From Ciona savignyi (taxonomy: Eukaryota; Chordata; Ascidiacea; Phlebobranchia; Cionidae): a stretch of DNA of 64,000 nucleotides. This document shows, in pieces, positions 55,160 through 64,000 of the stretch (position 1 is the first letter of the stretch; each line of letters begins with the position of its first letter). Position numbers and translations under genes: made by a program. The DNA lies in NCBI GenBank assembly GCA_000149265.1, contig CH000786.1, positions 48,189 through 112,188 of the forward strand, in the 5' to 3' direction. The notes below the pieces were generated by a model, which had not been told where the DNA came from, did not search any database, and worked only from the letters and a program-made list of their open reading frames with translations.

Positions 55160-56395
55160 TTAAGAATTTAGACTTCGCATTTTGTTTAGGTACTTTGTTG
55201 CAGCAGACGGCTGCCAAAATTTCTATTCACAATATTGCTTAAAGTAGCACAATGGTGTAAAAAACAAAAACCTGGTTGCTGTTAAATGCTATGTTCGTTT
55301 TCTTCATAGGGAGAATAACTGGTTGAACGCATCCTGCACCAAGAGCATCTGATAATCCCTGTACAATTTTCAAAGGACAGTTCTAATGCAGATGAAGCAA
55401 GCAGTAGGTGGCGATAGAGAGGCAGTTGTCTGAACAACGTAGCGAAGCGAGAAGCTAATTGATGCCTTCATCAAATTTTAAGGCCTTAAGTGCGTAAGGT
55501 ACTAACTGTGTCACTGGAGGCAAAATTCTTGGATCGCGGGAAGACGAACTGCGAAAGCATTTGCCAAGAATGTTTCTATTAAGAACGAAAGTCAGAGGTT
55601 CGAAATTCGACCCCCCCCACCCTAGAAGAAGCCGTGTATGTTTTACACCTTAAAGGCATGGAGGAAAGATTCAATGCTAAACAACGTACACACCAATAAA
55701 CCTTACCAAGCGGCTAATTTACACTGAAAACTTACTGCATTTGTACCACTTGCAGTGAACATTTAATATTTTCTCAAATCCACATCTCAGCAAATATCAC
55801 ACAATTCACATTACGTCACATCTCATTCACTCAATAAACGTTTTAATAGTTTGCTCATAATTACCATTGTTCATTCTTGCAGTTTTACAGCAGCAGTTTG
55901 TAGCGGCTTCTTTTTATTTATATTTTGTATAATTTGTTATTGACATTAAACCACTTTAACGTCTCAAATTAAATGTTGGCCGTAGGTAGATACATTAGCA
56001 TTGTTCTCTTGAAAATGCGAGGGGTTTTTCTTCTGCTCGGTCGGGCGGTTTATCCTAACAGGCTATGCTTTCAGGCGCAGTACACAAATGGACATGGAAA
56101 CGTAGTAATAATCACTGGTGTAACTGTCTGGGTCGTTATCGCGACAGGACAAGTTATTTTATTTTATTGTTAATCGCTTTCCCCGTTTTTTTATTGTATT
56201 TTCTATATTTAAGCATGGGTAATAGTGTGTGATTTCGCTTACTCGTGCTAGTTGCACCACTGTCTTATGTTCGCCGGACGTATTGTTAACAATTTCTAAT
56301 TCACCAAGCATACTAAACTGCATGTTTCTGACAAGTGAAGAATTTCCACTTCGTGCTAAATTAAGGCTTCCGCTTTGCAAACTACTATCGAGCAT
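55160..56395 (-). CDS. Tentative small three-exon gene, 96 residues
   Basis: Exons, high-low: 56395-56243, 55358-55272, 55210-55160, all phase 0. The first is a 51-codon open stretch (MLDSSLQSGSLNLARSGNSS...) ending CGA|GTAAGC. The second reads GLSDALGAGCVQPVILPMKK... and ends CAG|GTTTTT, the same weak donor form seen in the kinase. The third ends SLNS and a TAA. The ATG is directly preceded by ATTAG, so exon 1 could instead be internal with a start further right. No family recognised; the Ser/Asn-rich N-terminus shows no helix or signal peptide. Support is splice consensus and phase only. Confidence 0.35.
55516..55604 (+). pseudogene. 18S rRNA gene fragment
   Basis: AAAATTCTTGGATCGCGGGA, AAGACGAAC, TGCGAAAGCATTTGCCAAGA and AAGAACGAAAGTCAGAGGTT are the universally conserved core of eukaryotic small-subunit rRNA. 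Small deletions (after GACGAAC and after AATGTTT) show decay. Flanks do not match rRNA, so this is an isolated insertion of about 90 bp. Confidence 0.92.
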
Positions 56396-57815
56396 CTAAT
56401 ATGAGACACTGACTAAGAAAAGTACTGTTGCTGATTCAGTCACTTATCAGTGTATTATGGCATGTGTTAGAACAGTAAAGTTAGTTTGTTAATAATTTTG
56501 CACATTAATAAATAGTTACCAGTTTATTTAATTTACATAGCAAACAATAATACTCCTATTGTGTTGACTTGAGACGCAGACAGAACAACTCAAAGCGTTG
56601 CCTTACGTAAGTGATGGTGTGTTTCTTTAGTTTTTGCAGGCGAAACCTAAAGGGTCCCGAGTTACCCATCAAACGTGCCATTCATATTTTTTTAGGCTTG
56701 TCACTAACACGTTTTTTTTTCAGGCACAATATTGTACACTTGACTACCATTTTTTTCTTCGTTTTTTTTATATAGTTAGTAGGCCCCCTATATGCTGCGG
56801 TCGCATTTACAATTCGTTCACACTATTGTACATTTGCCTTCCGTGTTCCGTGGAAGCAATACATTAACTATTGTTGATTAAAACAGCTATGAAAAGTTTT
56901 TTTATCAAGAGTTCACAGAAGTTTGGGTGATAGTCTACATGTTTTTGCATGTAGCAAAGGTGGGGTACCAATTAATCAAACTTGGTTTATACCAGTTATG
57001 GCGAACCTTTTTGAGGCCGCGTGCCACGTTTGCAGGCAGAAATGTTTTTGTCTGTCACGACGTGCCAGTAGTTTTGCTGCAGTTTCATAAACAACAGTGT
57101 TTAATAAACAAAAACGTTAAGACAAAAGAAACAGACTGTGCACTTGTATTTTGTAGTTACCGCTTTGATTACGTTCCCACTACCTGAGCGAATTTCTGTT
57201 CAACTATAACCTTAGTTCCTTTTTTCTCATGTATCACCAGTTGATGTCCTAATAAGCATGTTTACTTGGCCATTTTAAAGAGTTTACAGACTTACCCGCA
57301 CAAAAACGGCCAACAAGTTTATCCTGGGCTCTAATTTAAGGCCGGTAAAAAAGACTATAGGCCTTTTAAATATAGACTGGCCAAAAAATTGACTTTTTAG
57401 GTCACATTTAAGATTCCGTTTAAATGAGACGTTTCAAAACAGACCTGTATGGTCACTTTTACACTTTGCGCCGTGTTATCAGATTGCTTCGTGTGCCATT
57501 ATTTATGATACGTTTGTTTTTACAAGGAGTAACTAACGGTTTCCCGAGTTACCATTTCCAACTTAATATGTATGTTTTCTAAATGAAGTAATTACGTTGG
57601 TATTAAAAAAGCAATAATAAAAAAAAATAATCAAATATAATAAAACAAACAAAAGGCTAGAATCCCTTGCATGCAATCGATTAAAACATTTTTTTGCGTG
57701 TGGTTGGTTAACTTTATGGTTTTAAAATTCTCTATCTATTTATGCTGTTTTGGTGATCATTTCATAGTGTAATATAACTGATTGTGTTTTAATATTATGG
57801 GGATTCATTGTTCAT

Positions 57816-57945
57816 TTTAGTTTAATTTAGTTTATTTATTCGCTCCTTCGTTACAATAAAGAGGAATAGAACAATTATTTCAAGTTAAGAAGACAGGATA
57901 AAACGGCAAAACAGTAGTTAAAACACTTCAGTGTATAAACACATT
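57816..57945. mobile_element. TTTAGTTTAG-ended repeat, single end
   Basis: TTTAGTTTAATTTAGTTTAT then CCTTCGTTACAATAAAGAGG and ACAGGATAAAACGGCAAAAC; equals the right end of the 51041 element in reverse. Confidence 0.65.
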
Positions 57946-60079
57946 ACAAATTAGGGAAAACATGACGTGGCCGTTAAACTTTACCTAAATAAAAATAAAT
58001 TTTAACAGAACAATTTAAATTAAAATTTACTAATTAAATTTAATGTTATTTAAGCCTTATAAGTAAAAGTGTGCAAGCGATTTTTTGCTATTAATCTTTT
58101 ACTCTCTTTAATATTTTACCTGCAGTGATTTAGCCTATTGGATATCTGGTACATACTAACAAATTAAAAAAAGTGCAATTTACGTGTTTATTATGTTCGT
58201 ATTATTATGGGCGTATAGACACAGACGGATCAGTGGTTCAGATTTGTTTGAGGTTTTTCACGGAAATTTCATTGAATGCTGGTCGTAGAAGATATATTTG
58301 TATTCACATTAACATTCACTATTGAATTATGTTGGTTTTATGTGTATAACTGTTTTATATACGAGCTGATGGCAGATTACAATTGCTTATTTACTTACTC
58401 ATATATCTTGTGTGTTTTTTATTAAATAATCCAGAACCACAGTTTCTAAATAAAAAAAACAATTATAAAAGTTTAAAATTGTTTGAACAACTAGTAATGG
58501 TAAATACCCTGCAGACACTCTTTAGTTTTTTTGTATTTAATTTATGGGATTATAGCCTTATAAAAAATATATATAAAACGGTTTAACTTACAAGGTCATC
58601 ACGAAACTTACCCGGAGAAAAAATTAACCAAAAGAAAAAACTCAATAAAATCCCTTGATATTGTGGAGCACCCATAACTTTGTCAGAAAAAAAAAACGAT
58701 CAAAATATTGAATAAAGGTTTTTCCGATGTGAATCCAGCCTTATAGGCGACGTACAAACTAAACCAAAATAGCCATCCCGCCTGACGCTTAACCGAACGT
58801 GTATGTGCGATGTACAACTGTTCTTTGTTTATTATTCGTGATGAGATGAATGGCAGTTACCAATGTAATGATTAACTGATTGCTGCATTAAACAAGCAAT
58901 TTTGCTTGATGTCAAACTGTTCGCTGCATTTTGTGGCGCGAGCAAGTTAGGTAATACGCTGACAGCTTGTACCTGATTGTCTAGAAAAGTGAGATTAGTT
59001 TAAATTCACCATTAACATTGCATTGTTGGGTATTAGACAGGATTCTTAAGCTTAATTGTTAGCTTAATAGCGGAGAAATAAAGTCAGAAATCATTTTACT
59101 ATATTAGTATATTGCTTCTTCAAAAAGCCCCTTTTATAAAACGTTGCAAACCACGTAGGTTGAGTCTACTTTAACCGACCTTTCCAAATGTAAAGATTAT
59201 AGAGCATATTAAATAATCAGAAATATATTAAATTGTTTTTTAATAAAAATTAAATTCCCCAATGTAGATTAAATACATAATTGGTATTTTTTCGCTTAGT
59301 TTTAAAAAAATATAAAAAATATTTCAATCGAGTTACGCTTAAAAAGATATAAGCATTTTTCTTTGTTTTTATTGTGTGTTTTTTTGTATACAAGAACACT
59401 TACTTAATAGAACAGAATTATCAAGTTTTGATTAGTAACTCCGAAATGCACAATTCATATGCCTGTTAAACATATAGCATTCAGTCAAAGTGCGTTTGAA
59501 ATATAGTGGTGATTACCATGTTGTTGACACTCTCTCTGTGACGGCAGCATCACGCATCAAACGACCACGCGCTATTTTTAAACCGTTTATTAGTAGTTAG
59601 CGGTAACTAAAAAAACATGCATTTATGTATATGCATAATAAAATGGAAAATGTGGAACTGTACAACGAAATGATACCTTCACAATAGCGCGTCTGTCATT
59701 CTTTGAATGTTTATTTCTATAATATTAAATCAAACAAAAACAATTTCACTTGAACGAAAATACCAACGCAAAAACGTTTGAAAAGACATACCTTATTTAT
59801 TGTTTATTTTAAAAAACTGCCTCGTGGTCGTAGCCGAACTCAAAAACCATTAACCGCCAAGGTCAAATCATAAAGATAAATGTTACAAAAAATCAATGAA
59901 CCATAAACCACCATTGAACCATAAAAATATCGACTGCAGCGGTGCAGTAACACCCTTATAGTTTACTGCAAGTTTTATACCAAATATATCAAAGTTTTAA
60001 GAACCGCGTAATGCAGGTAAAGTAGACAGATAAATAGTTAAAAGTCGAATTTAATTGAGTTTTTCACTGATTTTCTTCT

Positions 60080-60166
60080 GTATTTTACTTGTTCCTGTGT
60101 CGTGATTTAATTCGTTTGCCATTTTTAATACTAGGGCAAAAATAACTAAACTAAACTAAAACTAAA
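60080..60166. mobile_element. TTTAGTTTAG-ended repeat, single end
   Basis: TTACTTGTTCCTGTGTCGTG, TTCGTTTGCCATTTTTAATA, then AACTAAACTAAACTAAAACT; equals the left end of the 51041 element in reverse. It stops about 60 bp before the SLC43A3-like ATG. Confidence 0.65.
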
Positions 60167-60228
60167 TTTTTGATTGCAACTTTTATTTTAGGGCATTTTA
60201 AATGTTGTTACTTTAGAAATATCTTAAA

Positions 60229-61737
60229 ATGAAAGTACAGCGTGTACTGTCGGTTATCACTGGTATCCTGGAAGCTATTTGCTTCGAAGGTGTAATATAT
60301 GGTTGGGCCTCACTGAGCTACGTTCTTGAAGAAGAAGGATACTTCGGCCAGTCTTGCAAAAATCAGGGACTAAATTCAAGTTTAACTACAACTACAGCAG
60401 GTTACAATTATACCACTGAAAGTTACGCCGGCTCCGGAATATGCAATAAGCAAAAGGAAGATTTGAGTTTGGTGTACACGATTTCGTCCACCATGCAAGT
60501 GTATGTAGGCCTCATCAACGGAATTGTAATGGACAAGTTTGGTACATGGGTAGCAAGAAGTATTAACATAACTCTATTTGTTGGCGGGTGTTTTCTCACA
60601 GCGGGCTCAAGTGTCGAAACCTCTTGGTTTCTTTTTATTTCTATGGCCATGATATCAGTTAGCGGGTTTAACCTATTGATATCAAATATGCAGACTGGGA
60701 GCCTGTTTCATAAGAATAAAGCAACTATAATAACATTTATAAACGGGGCATTCGACTCATCATCTACATTATTCCTTCTTTTCAAGTTACTGTGGGAAAA
60801 CGGTGTCGGAATAAATACGTGCTTCTTTTTTCTTGGGACATTTTCGACCCTACTGTATTTGAGAACCTTTTTCCTGTTACCAAAGCGTACTCTTCCAGCC
60901 CAAATGACCAACCGTAGGTTGAAGTTTGGATACAAAGAACTGCCCTGCTGGGACAAAGATGGTCCAACTCCTAACCAAGAAGATGTCGTCACAACTTCCA
61001 CCAGTTTAAATGAAAGTTCCAATGCTAGCAAGTCTTTAAAATCCTGCATCTTAAGTATTTTGTTTTGGTCGAACCTGTTTTATTTGGTTATAAATCAGTT
61101 CAGAAAGGCCTTTTTTATCAGCACTTTTACCTCGTTTATTGATGGTTTGGTTGCAAAACAGGGTGGGAATTCCGAGACATATGTAAATGTTTTTGGAATT
61201 TTGCAATTTATGGGGATATTCCTTGCCCCGCTAAACGGGATCTTAATCGACTTCATCGTTAGAAGATTCTCCAAGAAAATGCCGAAAGAACTTGCGACTC
61301 TAAGGGCAGTCGCGTTTTCTGCAACGGTGACTTCTATAATCTCCACCCTATACTCGATAACTGCTGTAATTCCTGTACTGGAGCTTCAGTACTTTACGTT
61401 TTTGCTTTATGTGATGGGTCGTGCCTTTCTCTATGGCGGCAATTCTGCGTTTATCAGTCTTGTTTTTCCGGCATGTCACTTTGGGAAAATCTATGGGTTA
61501 ACCATGGCAATGGCAGGTTTATTTCAATTACTTCAATATCCGGTTTTTGTTGCAGTTTCGAGGGTTTACGACAACGATTTTACGGTTGTTAATAGCATTT
61601 TGTGTGCCTTTTGCGCCATTTCAATTATCCACCCTATCATTATATATTTCCAAGCAAATAAGCGATTGAAAAAATGGAAGCTTGCAATGGATAAAAGGAT
61701 TAATATTGAAAATACAACAACAGAAGCAACAGTTTAA
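60229..61737 (+). CDS. SLC43A3: SLC43A3-like MFS transporter, intronless
   Basis: Single-exon 502-residue ORF; ATG at 60229 begins MKVQRVLSVITGILEAICFE, aligning with the family N-terminus. About twelve membrane helices in two six-helix halves, with a charged loop near 220-265 in the middle. Diagnostic stretches: FEGVIYGWASLSYVL (TM1), MDKFGTWVAR (MFS loop 2-3), NMQTGSLF, TIITFINGAFDSSSTLFLLF (TM5), and GRAFLYGGNSAFISLVFPACHFGKIYGL near the C-terminus, an unbroken marker of SLC43. The loop after TM1 carries sequons (NSS, NYT). Known: SLC43A1/A2 carry large neutral amino acids; SLC43A3 is a purine-nucleobase transporter. The loop and NGAFDSSS pattern favour A3; substrate is inferred. Vertebrate genes are multi-exon, so the missing introns are notable. 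It is flanked by repeats on the left and a tRNA gene on the right. Confidence 0.92.
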   Translation: MKVQRVLSVITGILEAICFEGVIYGWASLSYVLEEEGYFGQSCKNQGLNSSLTTTTAGYNYTTESYAGSGICNKQKEDLSLVYTISSTMQVYVGLINGIVMDKFGTWVARSINITLFVGGCFLTAGSSVETSWFLFISMAMISVSGFNLLISNMQTGSLFHKNKATIITFINGAFDSSSTLFLLFKLLWENGVGINTCFFFLGTFSTLLYLRTFFLLPKRTLPAQMTNRRLKFGYKELPCWDKDGPTPNQEDVVTTSTSLNESSNASKSLKSCILSILFWSNLFYLVINQFRKAFFISTFTSFIDGLVAKQGGNSETYVNVFGILQFMGIFLAPLNGILIDFIVRRFSKKMPKELATLRAVAFSATVTSIISTLYSITAVIPVLELQYFTFLLYVMGRAFLYGGNSAFISLVFPACHFGKIYGLTMAMAGLFQLLQYPVFVAVSRVYDNDFTVVNSILCAFCAISIIHPIIIYFQANKRLKKWKLAMDKRINIENTTTEATV

Positions 61738-62126
61738 ATAATTTTAAGTTTTACCAATCTATAGTGCACTAACAATTGTAATGCACCACCGTATAGTCTA
61801 TAGTGGTAGTAGTAACATCTTCAATTGTTTTATTGACACACTAAATAGCCTACCAATATGATAAACTAACTTATTATTATAAGTATTTTTTTTATTCTGC
61901 ATTTTATTGGCAGCTTTATTAATGATTGTAGTGATTTAGTATTTATTTTCACAGCGTATACCAAATAAAGAACAAATCTTCTTTATTTTTATACAAATTA
62001 GCATATTTCTATTTTTCCAATATTCCATCAAATTCCCTGCTTCGTGTTTTTATCGTAGAAAAAATAAACTACGACGTTGTTTTATACGTAGGACTATGTA
62101 GCTTGTTTCGACAAATTAAGTTGTCT

Positions 62127-62198
62127 GACTCCGTGGCGCAACGGTAGCGCGTCCGACTCCAGATCGGAAGGTTGCGTGTTCAAATCACGTCGGGGTCA
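62127..62198 (+). tRNA. trnW-CCA: tRNA-Trp (CCA)
   Basis: 72-nt intact cloverleaf: acceptor GACTCCG pairs with CGGGGTC (one T-G), anticodon stem TCCGA/TCGGA around loop CTCCAGA with anticodon CCA, T arm GCGTG-TTCAAAT-CACGT, discriminator A. A and B boxes (TGGCGCAACGG, GTTCAAATC) are present and a T-run terminator starts at 62201. No intron. Confidence 0.97.
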
Positions 62199-62200
62199 AA

Positions 62201-62210
62201 TTTTATTTTT
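62201..62210 (+). terminator. Pol III T-run terminator of tRNA-Trp
   Basis: TTTTATTTTT begins three bases after the tRNA. Confidence 0.8.
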
Positions 62211-62499
62211 TACATTTCATGTTTAATTTTTTTAACACAACAGCATAAAAAATCTTTTTTGGGAAAGCCAAGCAAAAACCGTAGGTACTTGAACTGCACA
62301 ATTAAAAAAAAGATTATGTCTGTAAGTCAGGACTGGTGTGAAAATTAGTGGCAAGAATTAGTATAAATACTTTTACTAAGAAATTTACCATCTACAATTC
62401 GTTTAATGACATTAATTTAGCACACAATAAACATTACTTTATCGTTCGTTTGATTTTCAATCTCTCGTCACAGTTTATTATTACAACCCCACAGTCAAA

Positions 62500-62785
62500 T
62501 ATAGGATACGATATTTATATTTATTCCCGTGAATGTGAAAACCAAGGGAGTTAACACGTGGACAATCGTCAAATCACCGCGCGCGCACCGCTACCAAATT
62601 GTTTTCTGTAAGATTCAGACGTTCCTTTAAATAGGTAGAACCTATTAGTCCAATCGGTCCAGGCAATGTCCACTAAGTGCCCTGCATTAGAACGCAACGA
62701 CAATTGCTTGCAACCCGATTCGAACACGAAACCCTTTTGGTTAAAAAGCAACGCACTAACCCAACTAAGCTATCCAGTCGGACCC
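62500..62785 (-). repeat. SINE-A copy
   Basis: GGATACGATATTTATATTTA to CACTAACCCAACTAAGCTAT; the middle between CACCGCTACC and TCTGTAAG is shortened. About 300 bp from tRNA-Trp but clearly distinct from it. Confidence 0.8.
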
Positions 62786-63235
62786 ATAAAAACTATATCT
62801 AAAAAACCGTGCGTCATTTTTAGTGTTGATTGGACCAATTAAAAAGCTTTACCACCCAAACCATGCAAAAAAATAAACAAAAAAACATAGAAAAAGAACT
62901 TTATTTGATGGCAGGTTTCAATACAATCCAATTCTAAATTGCAGCGAAAAAAGAGTTATCCAAATTTTATTTGGTTTGATAATGCTAATTTAATGCATGG
63001 CAGTAAATGAAACACCCATGTATAAGTAATGACATTATTAATCCATAACACCATTTGCTAAACACGTTAATACGGCCAAACAAATGGAGAAAATGCGTTG
63101 ATAAGAGATATTAAATATAGAAAAAAGATGCCAATTAAAAATTTAACATTAAGAATAGAGTAAAATTAAGACAAATTTGGAAATTATTGTTTGATTTGCA
63201 AGCTTGGATTTTTGTGATAATTTACTACCGTAAAG

Positions 63236-63476
63236 GAACATTACGTCATCTCAAACTATGACATCAGCAACTGATGACATCACTGAACTAAGACGTTATT
63301 TTAAGTAGTGTTATCACAAATTTATGACATCATTTAAAGCGGGGAAATCACGAATTTATGACATCATCGAACTACGACGTCATCTTAAGCGGTGGCACCA
63401 CAAATCTGTGACATCATTAAACTATGACATCATTGAACTAGGAGATCATTGTACGATAACGTCAGTTTAAGCTGTA
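63236..63476. repeat. Degenerate tandem repeat of TGACATCA/TGACGTCA
   Basis: At least eight TGACATCA, ACGTCATC or AACGTCA cores lie about 12-45 bp apart, joined by GAACTA, TTTAAGC and ATCACAAATTTA segments. It resembles a decayed minisatellite built on a CRE-like octamer. Confidence 0.7.
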
Positions 63477-63479
63477 AGG

Positions 63480-63620
63480 TCAATGTAGTTTGATGATATG
63501 TTGCAGACGACGCACAATGGGTTGGATGAAACTTGCAGATGAACCTTTCGTCTGAACCTCAGCGTTGCAGAGTTTCTTTAAGAAGTGGTCGGGGAGGGAG
63601 GAAGCCAGTTCCGATTTCAA
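63480..63620 (-). CDS. Probable terminal exon of a gene continuing to the right
   Basis: An acceptor (CAATCACAG at 63629-63621) opens a 46-codon frame ending in TGA at 63482-63480. It reads LKSELASSLPDHFLKKLCNA... and ends VRRLQHIIKLH. Amphipathic, helical in style, unlike the surrounding low-complexity DNA. Upstream on the minus strand a SINE-A (63665-63950) lies in the intron, and no further exon is seen before the window edge. Family not recognised. Confidence 0.5.
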   Translation of the reverse strand: MKSELASSLPDHFLKKLCNAEVQTKGSSASFIQPIVRRLQHIIKLH

Positions 63621-63664
63621 CTGTGATTGAAAGTGGTTGGAACAATTGATAGTATTTTGGATGG

Positions 63665-63950
63665 TAAAGGATAGAATATTCATGTTTATCCCCGTGAATG
63701 GGAAAACCAAGGGCGTTATCACACTGGCAATCGTCAGATCACCTCGCGTTACCGGAGCTATTGCAGTGTGTTGTATATGATTCACATGTACCTTAAATTT
63801 TGTAGAACCTAATATTTAACTAGGTTCAGGCAATGTATGTTAAGTGTCTTGCCCAAGAACACAACCAACCAGCTAGCGACCAGTTTTGAACCTGCAAACC
63901 TTTTAGCTGAAAGGCGACGCATTAACCCACCAAGCTAATCGGTCGGACCG
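63665..63950 (-). repeat. SINE-A copy, well preserved
   Basis: AGGATAGAATATTCATGTTT to TTAACCCACCAAGCTAATCG, including GCCCAAGAACACAACCAACC and CTAGCGACCAGTTTTGAACC. Confidence 0.87.
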
Positions 63951-64000
63951 ACATTTTGAATGAGTTTTAATGCCAAACCTTATAATGTTATTTATACAAG

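Larger units (their letters stand above)
56396..60228. other. Large intergenic region
   Basis: AT-rich. It contains a TTTAG-ended repeat at 57816-57945, another at 60080-60166, and a possible hAT remnant near 56992. The other open frames (for example 56634-56867 and 58383-58586) are low-complexity and unsupported. Confidence 0.5.
61738..63479. other. Intergenic right region
   Basis: Holds the SLC43A3-like 3' UTR, tRNA-Trp, a SINE-A (62500-62785) and a TGACATCA repeat tract (63236-63476). A TTTATT at 62900-62905 (AATAAA on the minus strand) is a possible poly(A) signal for the minus-strand terminal exon. Confidence 0.5.

Noticed and set aside
56992-57110. hAT-like remnant beginning CCAGTTATGGCGAACC
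   Set aside because: The left end resembles a hAT terminus and a GGCCGCGTGCCACG core is present, but no matching right end or duplication was found.

Overview
The window is animal nuclear DNA: AT-rich, with spliced genes whose introns carry standard GT/AG borders and many short interspersed repeats. The gene set (deuterostome-type peptide receptor, DCST1, a TNF/EDA-type ligand, one GCK-III kinase, an SLC43A3-like transporter) and the small, transposon-packed introns fit a tunicate, most likely a Ciona-type ascidian. That is an inference from style and content, not from a database match. There are two runs of N (3167-3775 and 53063-53162).

Layout, left to right: (1) 380-7408 (+), the 3' eight exons of a class A peptide GPCR closest to RXFP3/4; the first two membrane segments lie off the left edge. 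(2) 8756-9475 (+), an intronless two-helix membrane protein with a basic N-terminus and a PPxY motif. (3) 10786-12343, a tandem satellite of about 336 bp per unit; most units carry a palindrome that is also a Rel/NF-kappaB-type sequence. (4) 12933-23209 (+), a complete 14-exon DCST1 with an intact C-terminal RING; most of its introns contain transposons. (5) 23421-24189 (-), a two-exon gene for a 105-residue membrane protein, tail-to-tail with DCST1. (6) 25572-32079 (+), a seven-exon TNF-family ligand with a furin site and a 23-nt microexon. (7) 34397-45730 (-), an 11-exon STK24/25/26 kinase; its introns hold five hAT-like elements, one nested inside a SINE. (8) 48358-54416 (-), an eight-exon SPMAP1 (C17orf98)-like gene with a long new N-terminal region, a 28-nt microexon and a 76-77 bp minisatellite beside a splice site. 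(9) 55160-56395 (-), a tentative small three-exon gene with an 18S rRNA fragment in its intron. (10) 60229-61737 (+), an intronless SLC43A3-like transporter. (11) 62127-62198 (+), an intact tRNA-Trp(CCA). (12) 63480-63620 (-), a probable terminal exon of a gene that continues off the right edge.

The genes do not form a pathway. DCST1 (sperm-egg fusion) and the SPMAP1-like gene (sperm microtubules) are both sperm-linked in vertebrates. The rest are unrelated neighbours. Repeats fall into recognisable families: a tRNA-derived SINE of about 300 bp (SINE-A), a shorter tRNA-like SINE of about 110 bp (SINE-B), a TIR element with GGGAAGGAGGGAAA ends and a TTAGGG-like core (MITE-C), several hAT-like elements, and a modular TTTAGTTTAG-ended repeat. 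All exon models were built by hand from frame, splice consensus and family similarity, and reading phase is continuous across every junction given.
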